DNA from: Alphaproteobacteria bacterium
Lineage (GTDB): Bacteria > Pseudomonadota > Alphaproteobacteria > Micavibrionales > Micavibrionaceae
Reading direction: 5' to 3'
DNA length: 64,000 nt
Assembly: GCA_016125135.1 (NCBI GenBank)
Contig: WGMJ01000003.1
Span: forward strand, 1 to 64,000
Shown here: piece after piece, positions 1 through 8,560 of the stretch
How positions within the stretch are numbered: the first letter of the stretch is position 1
Layout of the letters: every line of letters begins with the position of its first letter
The notes under the pieces: model-generated
Database searches by the model: none
Seen by the model: only the letters and a program-made list of their open reading frames with translations
Told to the model about the DNA's origin: nothing
Position numbers and translations under genes: made by a program

Positions 1-302
1 CTGCCCTTGTCTATTTTTGCATATAGTGCCCGCAGATGATCGGCAAGGCGGTAACGGGCGATGGTGAACATCCACGCCTTGAAAGGTCGATCAGTATCGT
101 AGGTGTGGCTAGCGCTGTGAATGGAGATGAGAATTTCCTGCACGACATCTTCGGCATCATGCGGATTGTTCAGCTTTTTACCGACAAAAGCGCGCAGGAT
201 TGGTGTAATTTCCTGAAACAAACGTCCATAGGCCTTGCTGTCTCCTTGCTGGGCAAGGCGCATAAGCTGTTCCAGAGAATGTTCATCATTCTGATTTTGC
301 AA
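1..302 (-). CDS. ECF-type RNA polymerase sigma factor, truncated by the window edge
   Basis: The minus strand gives about 100 residues that run off the left edge. They look like region 2 of a sigma-70 family (ECF-type) factor. DAEDVVQEI matches the helix that contacts core polymerase, and FKAWMFTIARYRLADHLR matches the promoter-melting and -10-binding part. I chose a TTG start at 302 because AAAGG lies nine bases before it and no ATG fits ahead of the domain. The region 4 half is outside the window, so targets cannot be judged. It is divergent from the operon starting at 396, which it might control; that is inference. Confidence 0.75.
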   Translation of the reverse strand, partial: MQNQNDEHSLEQLMRLAQQGDSKAYGRLFQEITPILRAFVGKKLNNPHDAEDVVQEILISIHSASHTYDTDRPFKAWMFTIARYRLADHLRALYAKIDKG

Positions 303-395
303 TATAGTTTGCCTTTGTAACTTTATTCTAGGGGATATCGAATACCCCAGCAATCCAACACTATGGATAAACATAGATAACGTACTGGAAACACT

Positions 396-1811
396 ATGAA
401 TTTGAAAGTCATAAAAAGATGGGCACCCCTAATTATTCTGGCCGTGCTTATGGCCACCGCCTTTGCCAACGGGCTGCATGAGAAGATATCTCTACAGGTT
501 TTGCAGGAAAATAAGGGCGCGATGCTTGACGCCGTAGCCTCCCGCCCGGTTTTGACTGCGCTAGGCTTTATGGCTCTTTATATCGTCTTTGTGGCTTTAT
601 CGCTGCCCGCCGCGACGCTCCTAACGCTTACAGGCGGATTTCTGTTCGGCTCTTGGCTCGGAACCTTTTACGTTGTAACCGCCGCCACGATTGGCGCAAC
701 TATTATTTTCTTCATTGCCAAGACGTCTTTGGGCACAACATTGCGCGAGAAAGCAGGCGGCTTATACAAACGTGTTGAGGACAATATGAAAGATAACGCT
801 ACCGGCTATCTCTTATTCATGCGGCTTGTTCCCGTTTTTCCGTTCTTTCTGGTCAATATCGTTCCGGCACTTTTTAATGTAAAGCCGCGCACATTCATCC
901 TGACAACCTTTTTCGGCATCATCCCCGGCAGCTTTGTGTACGTGAATTTAGGCGGGCAACTGGCCGATATCGACAAGCTCGGAGATCTTGTCTCGATGCA
1001 AACACTGCTGGCCTTCGTACTGCTTGGTGTTTTTGCCCTGATCCCGACATTATATAAGCAAATTAAGGGCAAGAAGAAAATTGCAACAGCATTGTTTGCC
1101 GCAGCGTTGCTCTCTGCCCCGCACGCTTATGCGGATGATTACAAGACGTTTTTGAGCCTTTATGACGGCCTGCTGCAAGAATATGTCAGCGCAACCGAAA
1201 AAGACGGTGTTGCCTATAACGGCGTGGATTATGACGGCTGGGCATCCGATCCGCGTCATAAACAGACTTTGAAACTTTTGCTGGCGCAGAATACGGGCGC
1301 ATTCAAAGGCGATAAGAAAATGGCGTTCTGGATCAATGCCTATAATTTCCTGACCATCGAGCTGATTGTCCGTGAAGGTGAGCGCAACACCATCAAAAAT
1401 CTCGGCGGCACATTCACCAGCCCATGGAAAAATCATTCATGGACGTTATCGGGGACGGATATCACGCTGGATTATATCGAGCACAAAATCCTGCGTCCGA
1501 TGGGTGATGCGCGGATTCATTTTGCGATTAATTGCGCGTCCGTGTCCTGTCCTGATTTGCGACTGGAAAGTTACCGCTCGGAAACTCTTAATCAGCAGCT
1601 GAATGAACAAACGATGATAACATTAGCTAATGAAGGAAAAGGACTGCGCATTGAAAATGGCACCATCGCCGTCAGCAAGATTTTCGATTGGTTCAAGGAA
1701 GATTTCAAAGGCGGAGACGTGAAAGGCTGGCTTGGTGATTACAAAGACATCGATCAGAATGCATCCATAGAATTTATGGATTACGACTGGTCACTCAACA
1801 AGGTGAATTAA
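396..1811 (+). CDS. TVP38/TMEM64 membrane protein fused to a DUF547 domain
   Basis: A 471-aa fusion. Residues about 1-222 are a TVP38/TMEM64 (SNARE-associated, DedA-like) membrane domain with several hydrophobic segments; TLTGGFLFGSWLG is its typical glycine-rich motif. Residues about 250-450 are a DUF547 domain (KKMAFWINAYNFLTIEL, HFAINCASVSCPDL). Between them, residues 224-246 look like a signal peptide: a KGKKK basic start, a hydrophobic core, then APHAYADD resembling a signal peptidase I site. The DUF547 part should therefore lie in the periplasm, tethered or released. TVP38-family proteins are associated with lipid scrambling and membrane homeostasis; DUF547 has no settled function. The stop is one base before the next gene's ATG. 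Confidence 0.85.
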   Translation: MNLKVIKRWAPLIILAVLMATAFANGLHEKISLQVLQENKGAMLDAVASRPVLTALGFMALYIVFVALSLPAATLLTLTGGFLFGSWLGTFYVVTAATIGATIIFFIAKTSLGTTLREKAGGLYKRVEDNMKDNATGYLLFMRLVPVFPFFLVNIVPALFNVKPRTFILTTFFGIIPGSFVYVNLGGQLADIDKLGDLVSMQTLLAFVLLGVFALIPTLYKQIKGKKKIATALFAAALLSAPHAYADDYKTFLSLYDGLLQEYVSATEKDGVAYNGVDYDGWASDPRHKQTLKLLLAQNTGAFKGDKKMAFWINAYNFLTIELIVREGERNTIKNLGGTFTSPWKNHSWTLSGTDITLDYIEHKILRPMGDARIHFAINCASVSCPDLRLESYRSETLNQQLNEQTMITLANEGKGLRIENGTIAVSKIFDWFKEDFKGGDVKGWLGDYKDIDQNASIEFMDYDWSLNKVN

Positions 1812-1812
1812 A

Positions 1813-3249
1813 ATGACAAAAACAATCAAAGTAGATTTATGCATTATCGGTGCGGGGTCGGGTGGGCTATCGGTAGCTGCGGGCGCGGCGCAGCTCGGTC
1901 TTAAGACCGTTCTAATTGAACGTGCGGAAATGGGCGGGGATTGTCTGAATACCGGCTGCGTTCCCTCCAAGGCTCTGCTGGCCGCCGCCAAGCGCGCGCA
2001 TATGCACCGTAAGGACGATATCAAGGGCATCGCGCCGCATGAGCCGGAGATCGATTTTACCGCCGTCAAAGATCATGTCTTCGATACGATCAAAACGATT
2101 GAGCCCAATGACTCACCGGAACGGTTTAGAAGTCTTGGAGTCAATGTCATTCTCGAAGAAGGCCGCTTTACCGGGCCGGATACCATTCAGGCGGGAGAAC
2201 ATATCATCAAGGCGCGATATTTCGTCATCGCCACAGGCTCCCGCGCCGTCGTGCCGCCCATACCCGGCCTTGATAAAAATAAAGTCTTTACCAATGAAAC
2301 CATCTTTGATCTGCGGGAAAAACCAGACCATTTACTGGTGATTGGCGGCGGGCCGATCGGCATTGAAATGGCACAGGCGCACAAGCGGCTTGGGGTCAAA
2401 GTCAGTGTGTTTGATATGGCCTCTATCCTGCCCCGCGACGACCAAAGCAATGTGGCTATCGTGCGCGAAGCCCTTCTTAAAGAGGGCATTGATCTGCATG
2501 AGCGTGTTTCGATTAAGGAAGTCAAACACGGCGATAAAACTGTCACTCTTGTCATTGAAAAAGACGGCGCGGTGCAGGAAGTCACAGGATCGCATATTCT
2601 GGTCGCCGCCGGGCGCGCGCCGAACACGGACGGGCTGAATCTGGACAAGGCGGGCGTGACATTCGAAAAGCGCGGCATCACGGTGGACGCGCATTTGAAA
2701 ACTTCAAACCGAAAAATCTTCGCCATCGGCGATGTGTCCGGCGGGCCGCAATTCACGCATGTCGCGGGCTATCACGCCGGCATTATTATCCGCCAGATAT
2801 GCTTCAAGATGTTCTGGGCGAAGGTGGATTACAAAGCCCTGCCGTGGGTGACATACACCGATCCCGAACTCGCGCAGGTCGGCCTGACTGAGGATGAAGC
2901 ACGCAAGAAATACGGCGATGAGATCAAGGTCGCCGAATGGCATTTCGATGAAAATGACCGCGCCATTGCCGAACGCGCAACCAAAGGCCAGATCCGTGTC
3001 GTGACAGACAAAAAGGGTCTGATCCTCGGTGCTTCCCTTGTCGGGCCAAGCGCAGGGGAACTGATCGGTCTGTGGGCGCTGGCGATTACAAACGGCCTGA
3101 AAATCGGCGCCGTCACCGGCATGATCGCGCCGTATCCAACGCTTGGCGAGATCAGTAAACGCGCGGCGGGCGCATGGTACACCCCAAGCCTGTTCAGCGA
3201 TAAAACACGGCGTATTGTGGGGTGGTTGCACAAGCTGCCGATAGGATGA
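1813..3249 (+). CDS. FAD-dependent pyridine nucleotide-disulfide oxidoreductase (MerA/Lpd-like)
   Basis: A 478-aa class I flavoprotein disulfide reductase. It has an N-terminal FAD Rossmann motif (IIGAGSGGLS, residues 11-20), redox cysteines C44 and C49 in GGDCLNTGCVPSKAL, a central NAD(P) motif (VIGGGPIGIEMAQ, near 177), and a dimerisation domain. The C-terminal active-site His-Pro segment of lipoamide dehydrogenase is replaced by APYPTLGE, so the usual catalytic His is Tyr. There is no C-terminal Cys pair or heavy-metal domain, so true mercuric reductase activity is unlikely. TVP38 proteins are often paired or fused with this family. It is second in the operon and overlaps the next start by an ATGA. 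Confidence 0.85.
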   Translation: MTKTIKVDLCIIGAGSGGLSVAAGAAQLGLKTVLIERAEMGGDCLNTGCVPSKALLAAAKRAHMHRKDDIKGIAPHEPEIDFTAVKDHVFDTIKTIEPNDSPERFRSLGVNVILEEGRFTGPDTIQAGEHIIKARYFVIATGSRAVVPPIPGLDKNKVFTNETIFDLREKPDHLLVIGGGPIGIEMAQAHKRLGVKVSVFDMASILPRDDQSNVAIVREALLKEGIDLHERVSIKEVKHGDKTVTLVIEKDGAVQEVTGSHILVAAGRAPNTDGLNLDKAGVTFEKRGITVDAHLKTSNRKIFAIGDVSGGPQFTHVAGYHAGIIIRQICFKMFWAKVDYKALPWVTYTDPELAQVGLTEDEARKKYGDEIKVAEWHFDENDRAIAERATKGQIRVVTDKKGLILGASLVGPSAGELIGLWALAITNGLKIGAVTGMIAPYPTLGEISKRAAGAWYTPSLFSDKTRRIVGWLHKLPIG

Positions 3250-3989
3250 ATCCGGTTTTAGAAAATACCGGCTATTGGCTGGCGCGATATCTGCAAAAAG
3301 AGGTCAAGGGCTATAAACCGTCCTCGACCTCCGACATTTCAAAACTGAAAAAATGTTTGAAACCCGGCGATATTCTTCTGGTTGAGGGCAATCTACGGAT
3401 CAGCGTTGCGATCAAATATCTCACGCAATCCACATGGTCACATGCCGCCTTTTACACAGGGCCGCTCAGCGATTCAACCGATCCCGATTGTTTGATCGAG
3501 GCCGATGCCCTGCACGGCGTGAGCGCCGTTCCTTTGTCCAAATATGCCGGGCAGCACACAAGAATATGTCGCCCGGTCGATTTAACTCCGGAAGATACGC
3601 AAAAAATCTTTGCGTTTATGACGGATAAAATCGGCATGACCTATGACATGAAAAACGCCTTTGATCTCCTGCGCTATCTTCTGCCGCAGCCCCCTGTTCC
3701 CGCGCGATGGCGACGGCGGATGCTGGCCTTGGGGAGCGGCGATCCAACCCGTGCAATCTGTTCAACACTGATTGCACAAGCATTTCAGCATATAAGCTAT
3801 CCTATTTTACCGGACATATCGACGATCAAAGCAAATAATGGATCAATGCAGGATATTCTTCACATCCGCCATCACAGCCTGTTTACACCGCGTGATTTTG
3901 ATATTTCTCCTTATTTCAAAGTCGTCAAACCAACCATTGAGGCCGGATTTGAATATAAAAACCTGCAATGGCACGAGAGTAAGAATTGA
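3246..3989 (+). CDS. permuted papain-like amidase/protease (YiiX/YebB-type)
   Basis: A 247-aa protein of the permuted papain/NlpC-P60 fold. The order is inverted relative to classical NlpC/P60: the putative catalytic His is N-terminal (WSHAAFYTG) and the nucleophile Cys is C-terminal (AICSTLIAQAF). GDILLVEGN is the usual entry strand. Members of this family act on peptide or acyl-amide bonds, often at membranes; the substrate here is unknown. I use the ATG at 3246, which shares ATGA with the upstream stop, rather than the in-frame GTG at 3222. No signal peptide is seen. Context with TVP38 and a hydroxylase suggests envelope lipid work (inference). Confidence 0.75.
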   Translation: MNPVLENTGYWLARYLQKEVKGYKPSSTSDISKLKKCLKPGDILLVEGNLRISVAIKYLTQSTWSHAAFYTGPLSDSTDPDCLIEADALHGVSAVPLSKYAGQHTRICRPVDLTPEDTQKIFAFMTDKIGMTYDMKNAFDLLRYLLPQPPVPARWRRRMLALGSGDPTRAICSTLIAQAFQHISYPILPDISTIKANNGSMQDILHIRHHSLFTPRDFDISPYFKVVKPTIEAGFEYKNLQWHESKN

Positions 3990-4747
3990 TGCAAGAAATT
4001 ATAGAATATAAAGGCTGGATTGTTGCCGGGGCGTTTTTACTCCTGTTCGGCCTTGAGCATATCTGCCCCGCCGCCAAGGCTGGGCTGCATCCCGTAAAGC
4101 GCATACTCAAGAACCTGTCCTTCTGGCCCATCAATATTGGCCTGTCGCTGGCCTTCATTTTGCCTGTGACCTACTGGGCGGCTCAACATGCGCTGTGGGA
4201 GCGCCCGCAAATTCTGGGCGGCATTGCAGGGCTGGCGCTTGACATCCTGATTCTCGATCTGTTTATTTATTGGTGGCACCGGGCTGTCCATGAAATGCCG
4301 TTTTTCTGGCGGTTTCATGAGGTGCATCATCTGGATGAGCATCTGGACACGACCTCGGCGATCCGCTTTCATTTTGGCGAAATCTTCTTTGCTACATTCG
4401 TCCGCGCCGCTGTGGTCATCGTCTTTGCCGTGCCCTTTACATCTGTCGTGATATTCGAAGTGCTGGTGCTGGCCTTCACGCTGTTTCATCATTCTAACAT
4501 CGCTCTGCCACCACGATTGGAAAAGCCGCTATCGAAAATTATCATCACCCCCTCGATCCACTGGGTGCATCATCATGCCATCCGCAAGGATACCGATTCC
4601 AATTACGGCACGATCTTTAGTTTTTGGGATATTTTATTCAGATCAAAAAGCAAAACGAATCGTTTCGTAAACATGAGAATCGGCGTTGAAGGGCGCACGG
4701 ATGGAGGCTTTCTGAAGCTTCTGCTTTCTCCTTTTATCTCCCGATAA
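3989..4747 (+). CDS. sterol desaturase / fatty acid hydroxylase superfamily membrane protein
   Basis: A 252-aa integral membrane di-iron enzyme. The eight-His signature is visible: WWHRAVH, then HEVHHLDEHLD, then WVHHHAIRKD near the end, with hydrophobic helices between. The family hydroxylates or desaturates sterols, carotenoids and fatty acyl chains in the membrane; the exact substrate cannot be read. It starts at ATG 3989, overlapping the upstream TGA (TGATG), so it is translationally coupled and is the last gene of the four-gene unit. A hairpin terminator follows at 4745-4777. Confidence 0.82.
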   Translation: MQEIIEYKGWIVAGAFLLLFGLEHICPAAKAGLHPVKRILKNLSFWPINIGLSLAFILPVTYWAAQHALWERPQILGGIAGLALDILILDLFIYWWHRAVHEMPFFWRFHEVHHLDEHLDTTSAIRFHFGEIFFATFVRAAVVIVFAVPFTSVVIFEVLVLAFTLFHHSNIALPPRLEKPLSKIIITPSIHWVHHHAIRKDTDSNYGTIFSFWDILFRSKSKTNRFVNMRIGVEGRTDGGFLKLLLSPFISR

Positions 4748-4777
4748 AAAAGACGGCTCAAAACAAGAGCCGCCTTT
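4745..4777 (-). terminator. Rho-independent terminator between convergent genes
   Basis: On the minus strand GGCGGCTC and GAGCCGTC form an 8-bp stem with one G-T pair around a TTGTTTT loop, followed by TTTTTT. It ends the small minus-strand gene and is weaker in the + direction. Confidence 0.7.
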
Positions 4778-4798
4778 AAAACACAAGATAGAGAAGAA

Positions 4799-4963
4799 TT
4801 ACGCTTTGATATTAACGCCGGATTTTGAAACAGCTGGTGTTTCCGCTTGATGCGCGGCAATAGCCTGCTGCTGAATCTGCTGCAGGCTTTGCGTCGCACT
4901 CGGCGCTTTACTATGGTTGACGGGTAGAGCGGCTGCTCCCCCGATTGCGCTTACTGCACTCAT
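4799..4963 (-). CDS. hypothetical 54-aa protein, Ala/Gln-rich
   Basis: No family recognised. The reading frame opens at an ATG at 4996, but that codon has no ribosome-binding site. The internal ATG at 4963 has AAAAGGAAA eight bases upstream, so I take it as the start. The product is 54 aa, with a mildly hydrophobic N-terminus (MSAVSAIGGAAALPV) and a Gln/Ala-rich middle (LQQIQQQAIAAHQ) likely to be helical. The good ribosome-binding site and a clean terminator directly downstream support a real gene. Confidence 0.5.
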   Translation of the reverse strand: MSAVSAIGGAAALPVNHSKAPSATQSLQQIQQQAIAAHQAETPAVSKSGVNIKA

Positions 4964-5047
4964 GACCAATTTCCTTTTGGTTTGGGTTGACGACATAAAG
5001 GTATATGGGGCAAGTGCGTGATTGGTTACATTTGCCCCGTAAAATAT

Positions 5048-5608
5048 TTACGCCGCTTCCTGCGCATGCCATTCGGCAGGCTTGAAGGCTTCATCCAGTG
5101 GTGTGTCCGCCAGATGGTTGGTGTAGTTCGAGAGCGTTTTAAAGCCCACGCCCAAAATCACTTCCAATACCTGACCTTGTGTGTAGCCGGCCTCCAAAAA
5201 TGCCTTAAGTGTATTTTGCGATGGATTGCCCTTTTTTTCGGCGATTTCCTGTGCCAGACGGCGAAGGGTTTCCAATTTGCCATCCTTAATTGGTTGATTA
5301 TTGCGGATGGATTGTACGACATCTTCCGGCACTTTGTGCATTCCGGCTATCGCTGTGTGCGCGGCCATGCAGTAGTTGCATTCGTTTGCAAGACTGGTTG
5401 CCAGCAGAACAATCTGCCGCTCTGTTTCTGTGAAAGATGTTTCGCTGAAAATCCCGGCCAATGTCATATAGGCTTTCAGAATAGGGGGCGCTTCCGCCAT
5501 AACACCCAGAATATTTGGTACAAAGCCATATTTCTCTTGAGCTTTTTTGAGCAGATCTGCTGCCGCTTGTGATGCTGTGTCGGTGGTGTGTACTTGATAC
5601 GATGTCAT
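5048..5608 (-). CDS. carboxymuconolactone decarboxylase / AhpD-like peroxidase
   Basis: A 186-aa protein of the CMD/AhpD family. The signature CNYCMAAHTAI has the Cys-x2-Cys-x3-His arrangement of alkylhydroperoxidase AhpD, so a redox (peroxidase) role is more likely than lactone decarboxylation. AAGGAGG stands just before the ATG, a near-perfect ribosome-binding site. It follows the DoxX gene by 52 bp on the same strand and is probably co-transcribed. DoxX plus CMD pairs are common in bacteria and are often controlled by ECF sigma factors, which makes the sigma gene at the window edge of interest (inference). Confidence 0.85.
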   Translation of the reverse strand: MTSYQVHTTDTASQAAADLLKKAQEKYGFVPNILGVMAEAPPILKAYMTLAGIFSETSFTETERQIVLLATSLANECNYCMAAHTAIAGMHKVPEDVVQSIRNNQPIKDGKLETLRRLAQEIAEKKGNPSQNTLKAFLEAGYTQGQVLEVILGVGFKTLSNYTNHLADTPLDEAFKPAEWHAQEAA

Positions 5609-5660
5609 TTTATCCTCCTTGGGGTTGGAGCATAGGTATTCGAGGGCAGAGGATAAAAAG

Positions 5661-6062
5661 TTACTTCGCCAGCTTTATTGTGAATTTGTTGTCCAGTTCG
5701 CGCAGAAGATACAGCGCAACGCAGGCCGCCAGCATTGGCCATGCGGCAAAGAACAGCAGGTTAATATCTGTTGTGTATTGCTTCCATGATGAAAATGTCG
5801 AAACGCCGTGCAGGATCATCACGAAACCATAAGTCCAGCGCTTCCAGAGGCCACCAAGAAAAGCAAGAATGATGACAAGTTCAATCGTGCCAATGGCCAT
5901 CATTATTTCTTCGCCCAGGCCACCGATAAAATAGAAGTTCTCAAAAACCTTGGCGGCATGGCCGGGGTTGAGGAACTTATCCAGCGTCCATGCGAACATG
6001 ACGATAAATACACCAAGGCGAAGCAGAAATAATGAAATTTCAATTCTGTTTTGTTTCGTCAT
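5661..6062 (-). CDS. DoxX family membrane protein
   Basis: A 133-aa protein with four hydrophobic segments, typical of the DoxX/SURF4-like family. The first helix is followed by the loop FLNPGHAAKVFENF. DoxX proteins are small membrane subunits linked to quinone or thiosulfate oxidation or to oxidative-stress redox relays. It is first in a two-gene unit with the AhpD-like gene. The upstream region 6063-6160 holds an imperfect palindrome and a repeated AATACTGTGA motif that may be the control site. Confidence 0.78.
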   Translation of the reverse strand: MTKQNRIEISLFLLRLGVFIVMFAWTLDKFLNPGHAAKVFENFYFIGGLGEEIMMAIGTIELVIILAFLGGLWKRWTYGFVMILHGVSTFSSWKQYTTDINLLFFAAWPMLAACVALYLLRELDNKFTIKLAK

Positions 6063-6101
6063 TTTTCCTCACTGTTGGATAACAAAGCCGGAGTCATAAG
6101 C

Positions 6102-6156
6102 AATACTGTGAATATCGTAGCTTTCACACTAAGGCATTCGAATACTGTGATGAAAG
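6102..6156. promoter_or_regulatory. repeated AATACTGTGA motif and imperfect palindrome upstream of the DoxX gene
   Basis: AATACTGTGA occurs at 6102-6111 and again at 6141-6150. CTTTCA (6121-6126) is mirrored by TGAAAG (6151-6156), with CACA/TGTG partly extending the palindrome. The position, 40-95 bases upstream of the DoxX start, fits an operator. The protein that binds it is unknown. Confidence 0.35.
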
Positions 6157-6216
6157 AGTTACAAACTCCGCGCTAAACTGTATAAAATGAAAATATACGA
6201 AATAGCGTATAAAAAA

Positions 6217-6256
6217 TATCCGATTTTATACCCGATTATACCCGATTATACCCGAT
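6217..6256. repeat. 10-bp tandem repeat, TATACCCGAT
   Basis: Three exact copies of TATACCCGAT fill 6227-6256, preceded by a shortened copy (TATCCGAT) at 6217. The 10-bp period is about one helical turn, so bound proteins would align on one face. It lies between the relaxase end and the DoxX unit, near the presumed left end of the mobile element. It could be an iteron-like or recombination-accessory site. The 6063-6279 gap holds no gene. Confidence 0.6.
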
Positions 6257-6279
6257 TCATTGAGAATGACTTTTTAGGT

Positions 6280-8494
6280 TTAAATCTCTGCTTCTGGGGC
6301 TTCGTCTTGCCTTGGTTCAGGTTTGCTCTGGCTGGCCTCATTAATGCCTGACTTCATATTGAATGTATCGCTCATTTTGGGTTTTGTGGCTTTAGGCGCG
6401 TTTTCTGCATCTGCGGCGTTACTAAATGCACTTTGGGTTTTTGTTTTAGGTTCTTCCGCTGCCCTGTTTTCCGCTTCTGGCGCTTCGGTTTTTGCCTCGT
6501 ATGGTTCGGCGCGGTACTCTGGCGGAACATTAGCGCGTTTAACTTCCGCTTCCGCTCTCACTTTTTCCCTTACTTCGCTGTAAGTCGCGGTTTTTTGCGG
6601 ACGCTCTTGTGCCTTGGAGAATTTTTCTTGCGTCTGAGTGCTGGGGCGCTCCGGCGATGACTGGGCTGCTCTTTGTTGCCTGATAGTCCGATCAATCGCA
6701 TCAGTCATGAGCTTCGTTTTTTCGGTCGCAGGTGTAAACCAGCTTTTGCGGTCTTCCGGTCTTAAAGTTTCTGTCCTTGTTGTGGCCTGTCTTTGCGCGA
6801 TGGCCTGTTCCAGCGCCTTAATTCTAACGGGCATAGGCTGTTTATATTCGGCCTGCGCCCTTGGTGTGGGCTGAGCTTCGGCTTTACTTGCAAAGGCCGA
6901 TTTGATCGGTGGCGCAATGACTCTAACATCTTGTTGTGTTGCCGCTGTTGTTAAAATTTTACGATCTATCGTGATAGGTTGGTTCTTGCTTTGCAGAATT
7001 TGGTTTACTGCGGTTGTGGTCGTTAGCGTCTTCCTTTCGCCCTTCATCGGTGATGAAGCCTTGAACTCTTCAGGAATATTGCTTCGTATCATTTCAGCTT
7101 TCAGGTGAAGCTTGAGATTAATTTCTTTATCTGTAATCCGCCTTGGCGGAGTCTGTTCTTTTTCAAGGGTGGTAATAGAGGGGTGTTTAGAAACTTCCCT
7201 GTCGATGGTATCGACAAAGCTCTTGTAGCGGCGAAAGTCCTCTTTCTTGGCCGCCACAAGTGCCATATTCTGCTTCATTTCCTTGATCTGGTTATGCAGC
7301 CCTTCGCGGTAATCACGGCCATAACGCGTGAGCCTGCGCTCGCTGCGCGACTGTCTTTCTTCAGCGGTGAGTTTTATAGTAGTCTTGGCTTCAACGCGGC
7401 GCGTTAGAAAATCCGCCGCTAATTTCACGGCGCTGGCGATTGTTTCCTTGATGACTGATTTCAGGGTGGTTTTTGTTTCAAGCGCCTGTAGTTTTTCCAC
7501 GCGCTTGTCCAGCCGCTCCATGAGCCGATCAAGCTGAACAATTTGCTCTTTGAGGGGTTTGTCGCCAAAGGCCGCACGTTTTTCATTCAGAGCTTTGATC
7601 TCGGCATTAAAAGCGCTGCGAGTTTGTTGTTTATCTAGGGCGGGATAGTCAATCTTGCGGCCTTGGCTGTCTTCCCGTACTTTGCTTTGCAAATTATGGG
7701 CGCTTCCGCCACCCGATGATGAACTGGAAGAAGAGCTTTTTTCACCTGAGCCTTCTTCCTCACCGTCTTCATCATCATCGCCTTTATCGGCGTTTTTAAA
7801 GTCTTTGGCCAAAAGGCTTTGATAGGCGCTAGCATTCTTCGATGCCTTGCCCTCATGGGTTTGCGGGATGCGGTCTAGCCCCTGCGCCTCCAATGTGCGC
7901 CGGTCGATCTTCGCATCGGGAAAACCTGCGCGTTCTAGCGCATCATTCGCGAGTGTTTCCCATACTTCGCGGATGATCTCGATTTCTTGAGGGCCGGATA
8001 CCTTGTCATCAAGAATGCGGGTTTTTGCGCCAAGTCCGTCTTTTGTGACCTCACGAGTCGTAAACAAAAGATGGGCGTGGTGATTGCGAGGGTCGTGACC
8101 GTCACCCTCGCAAGGGCTGTGAATGGCAACATCCACGGCTACGCGATAGCGTTCAAGCAGATAAAGCCCCATATCGCGAGTCAGCTCGGCGCGGGCTTTA
8201 TCACTTAACTCATGGGGCAGAGCCAAGATAACCTCACGCGCCACGCGGGAATTTTTACGGGTTTCGCTGGCCTCTGCCGTATTCCATAGCACGGCACGGG
8301 TTAAAAGACTTTTCGGGGCGGAAGGCGGCGCGAGAATAAACGTATCTGCCACGCCTGTACGTTTGTGGTAGCGGTGGATTCTGCCTGCGCGTTTCATCCT
8401 TCAGGATTGAACCGGAGCGATAGGCGGCGGCTGCAACAGCCGAGTGGCCTTCGCTCCTCGAAAAGACTTTTAATGAGCAATGATAAATTGCCAT
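6280..8494 (-). pseudogene. MobA/MobL family relaxase, split by a one-base frameshift
   Basis: This reads as one relaxase of about 737 aa in two frames. The N-terminal part starts at 8494 (MAIYHCSLKVFSRSEG) and holds the MOBQ-type nicking Tyr in AAAAYRSGS. The second frame continues from about 8394 (RAGRIHRYHKRTGV) and holds the metal-binding His cluster (NHHAHLLF). Removing one A from the AAA run in gatgaaacgc rejoins them as the expected DERAGRIH. The C-terminal half is charged and helical with a Ser-rich stretch. The family nicks oriT and leads DNA transfer. As read, catalytic Tyr and His triad are on different frames, so it is inactive unless the base is a sequencing error or is bypassed. 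Confidence 0.8.
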
Positions 8495-8520
8495 TACGCA
8501 GTAATCCCCGTGCCGTTTTT

Positions 8521-8560
8521 AGCGCTGCAAACGGAGTTTGCGTAAGTGCGCTATTAACAT
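8521..8560. other. IncQ/MOBQ-like origin of transfer (oriT)
   Basis: GCAAAC (8527-8532) and GTTTGC (8536-8541) form a perfect 6-bp inverted repeat around GGA. It is followed directly by GTAAGTGCGCTATT. An inverted repeat abutting a TAAGTGCGC-type core is the layout of RSF1010-type and rhizobial Q-type oriT sites. It sits 27-66 bases upstream of the relaxase start, which is where oriT of this class is usually found. The 8495-8810 gap holds this site and otherwise no gene that I can see. Confidence 0.7.

Noticed and set aside
36-320. 94-aa + strand frame at the left edge
   Set aside because: It is antisense to a sigma factor region 2 read on the minus strand, whose motifs are clear.
1813-3249. 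True mercuric reductase
   Set aside because: There is no N-terminal heavy-metal domain and no C-terminal Cys pair, and no mer genes are adjacent.
5018-5572. 184-aa + strand frame
   Set aside because: It lies opposite the AhpD-like gene, which has a strong ribosome-binding site and a CxxC-His motif; the + frame has an unnatural, Cys/Phe-rich make-up.
6217-6256. CRISPR-like array
   Set aside because: The repeats are direct 10-mers without spacers; no cas genes occur in the window.
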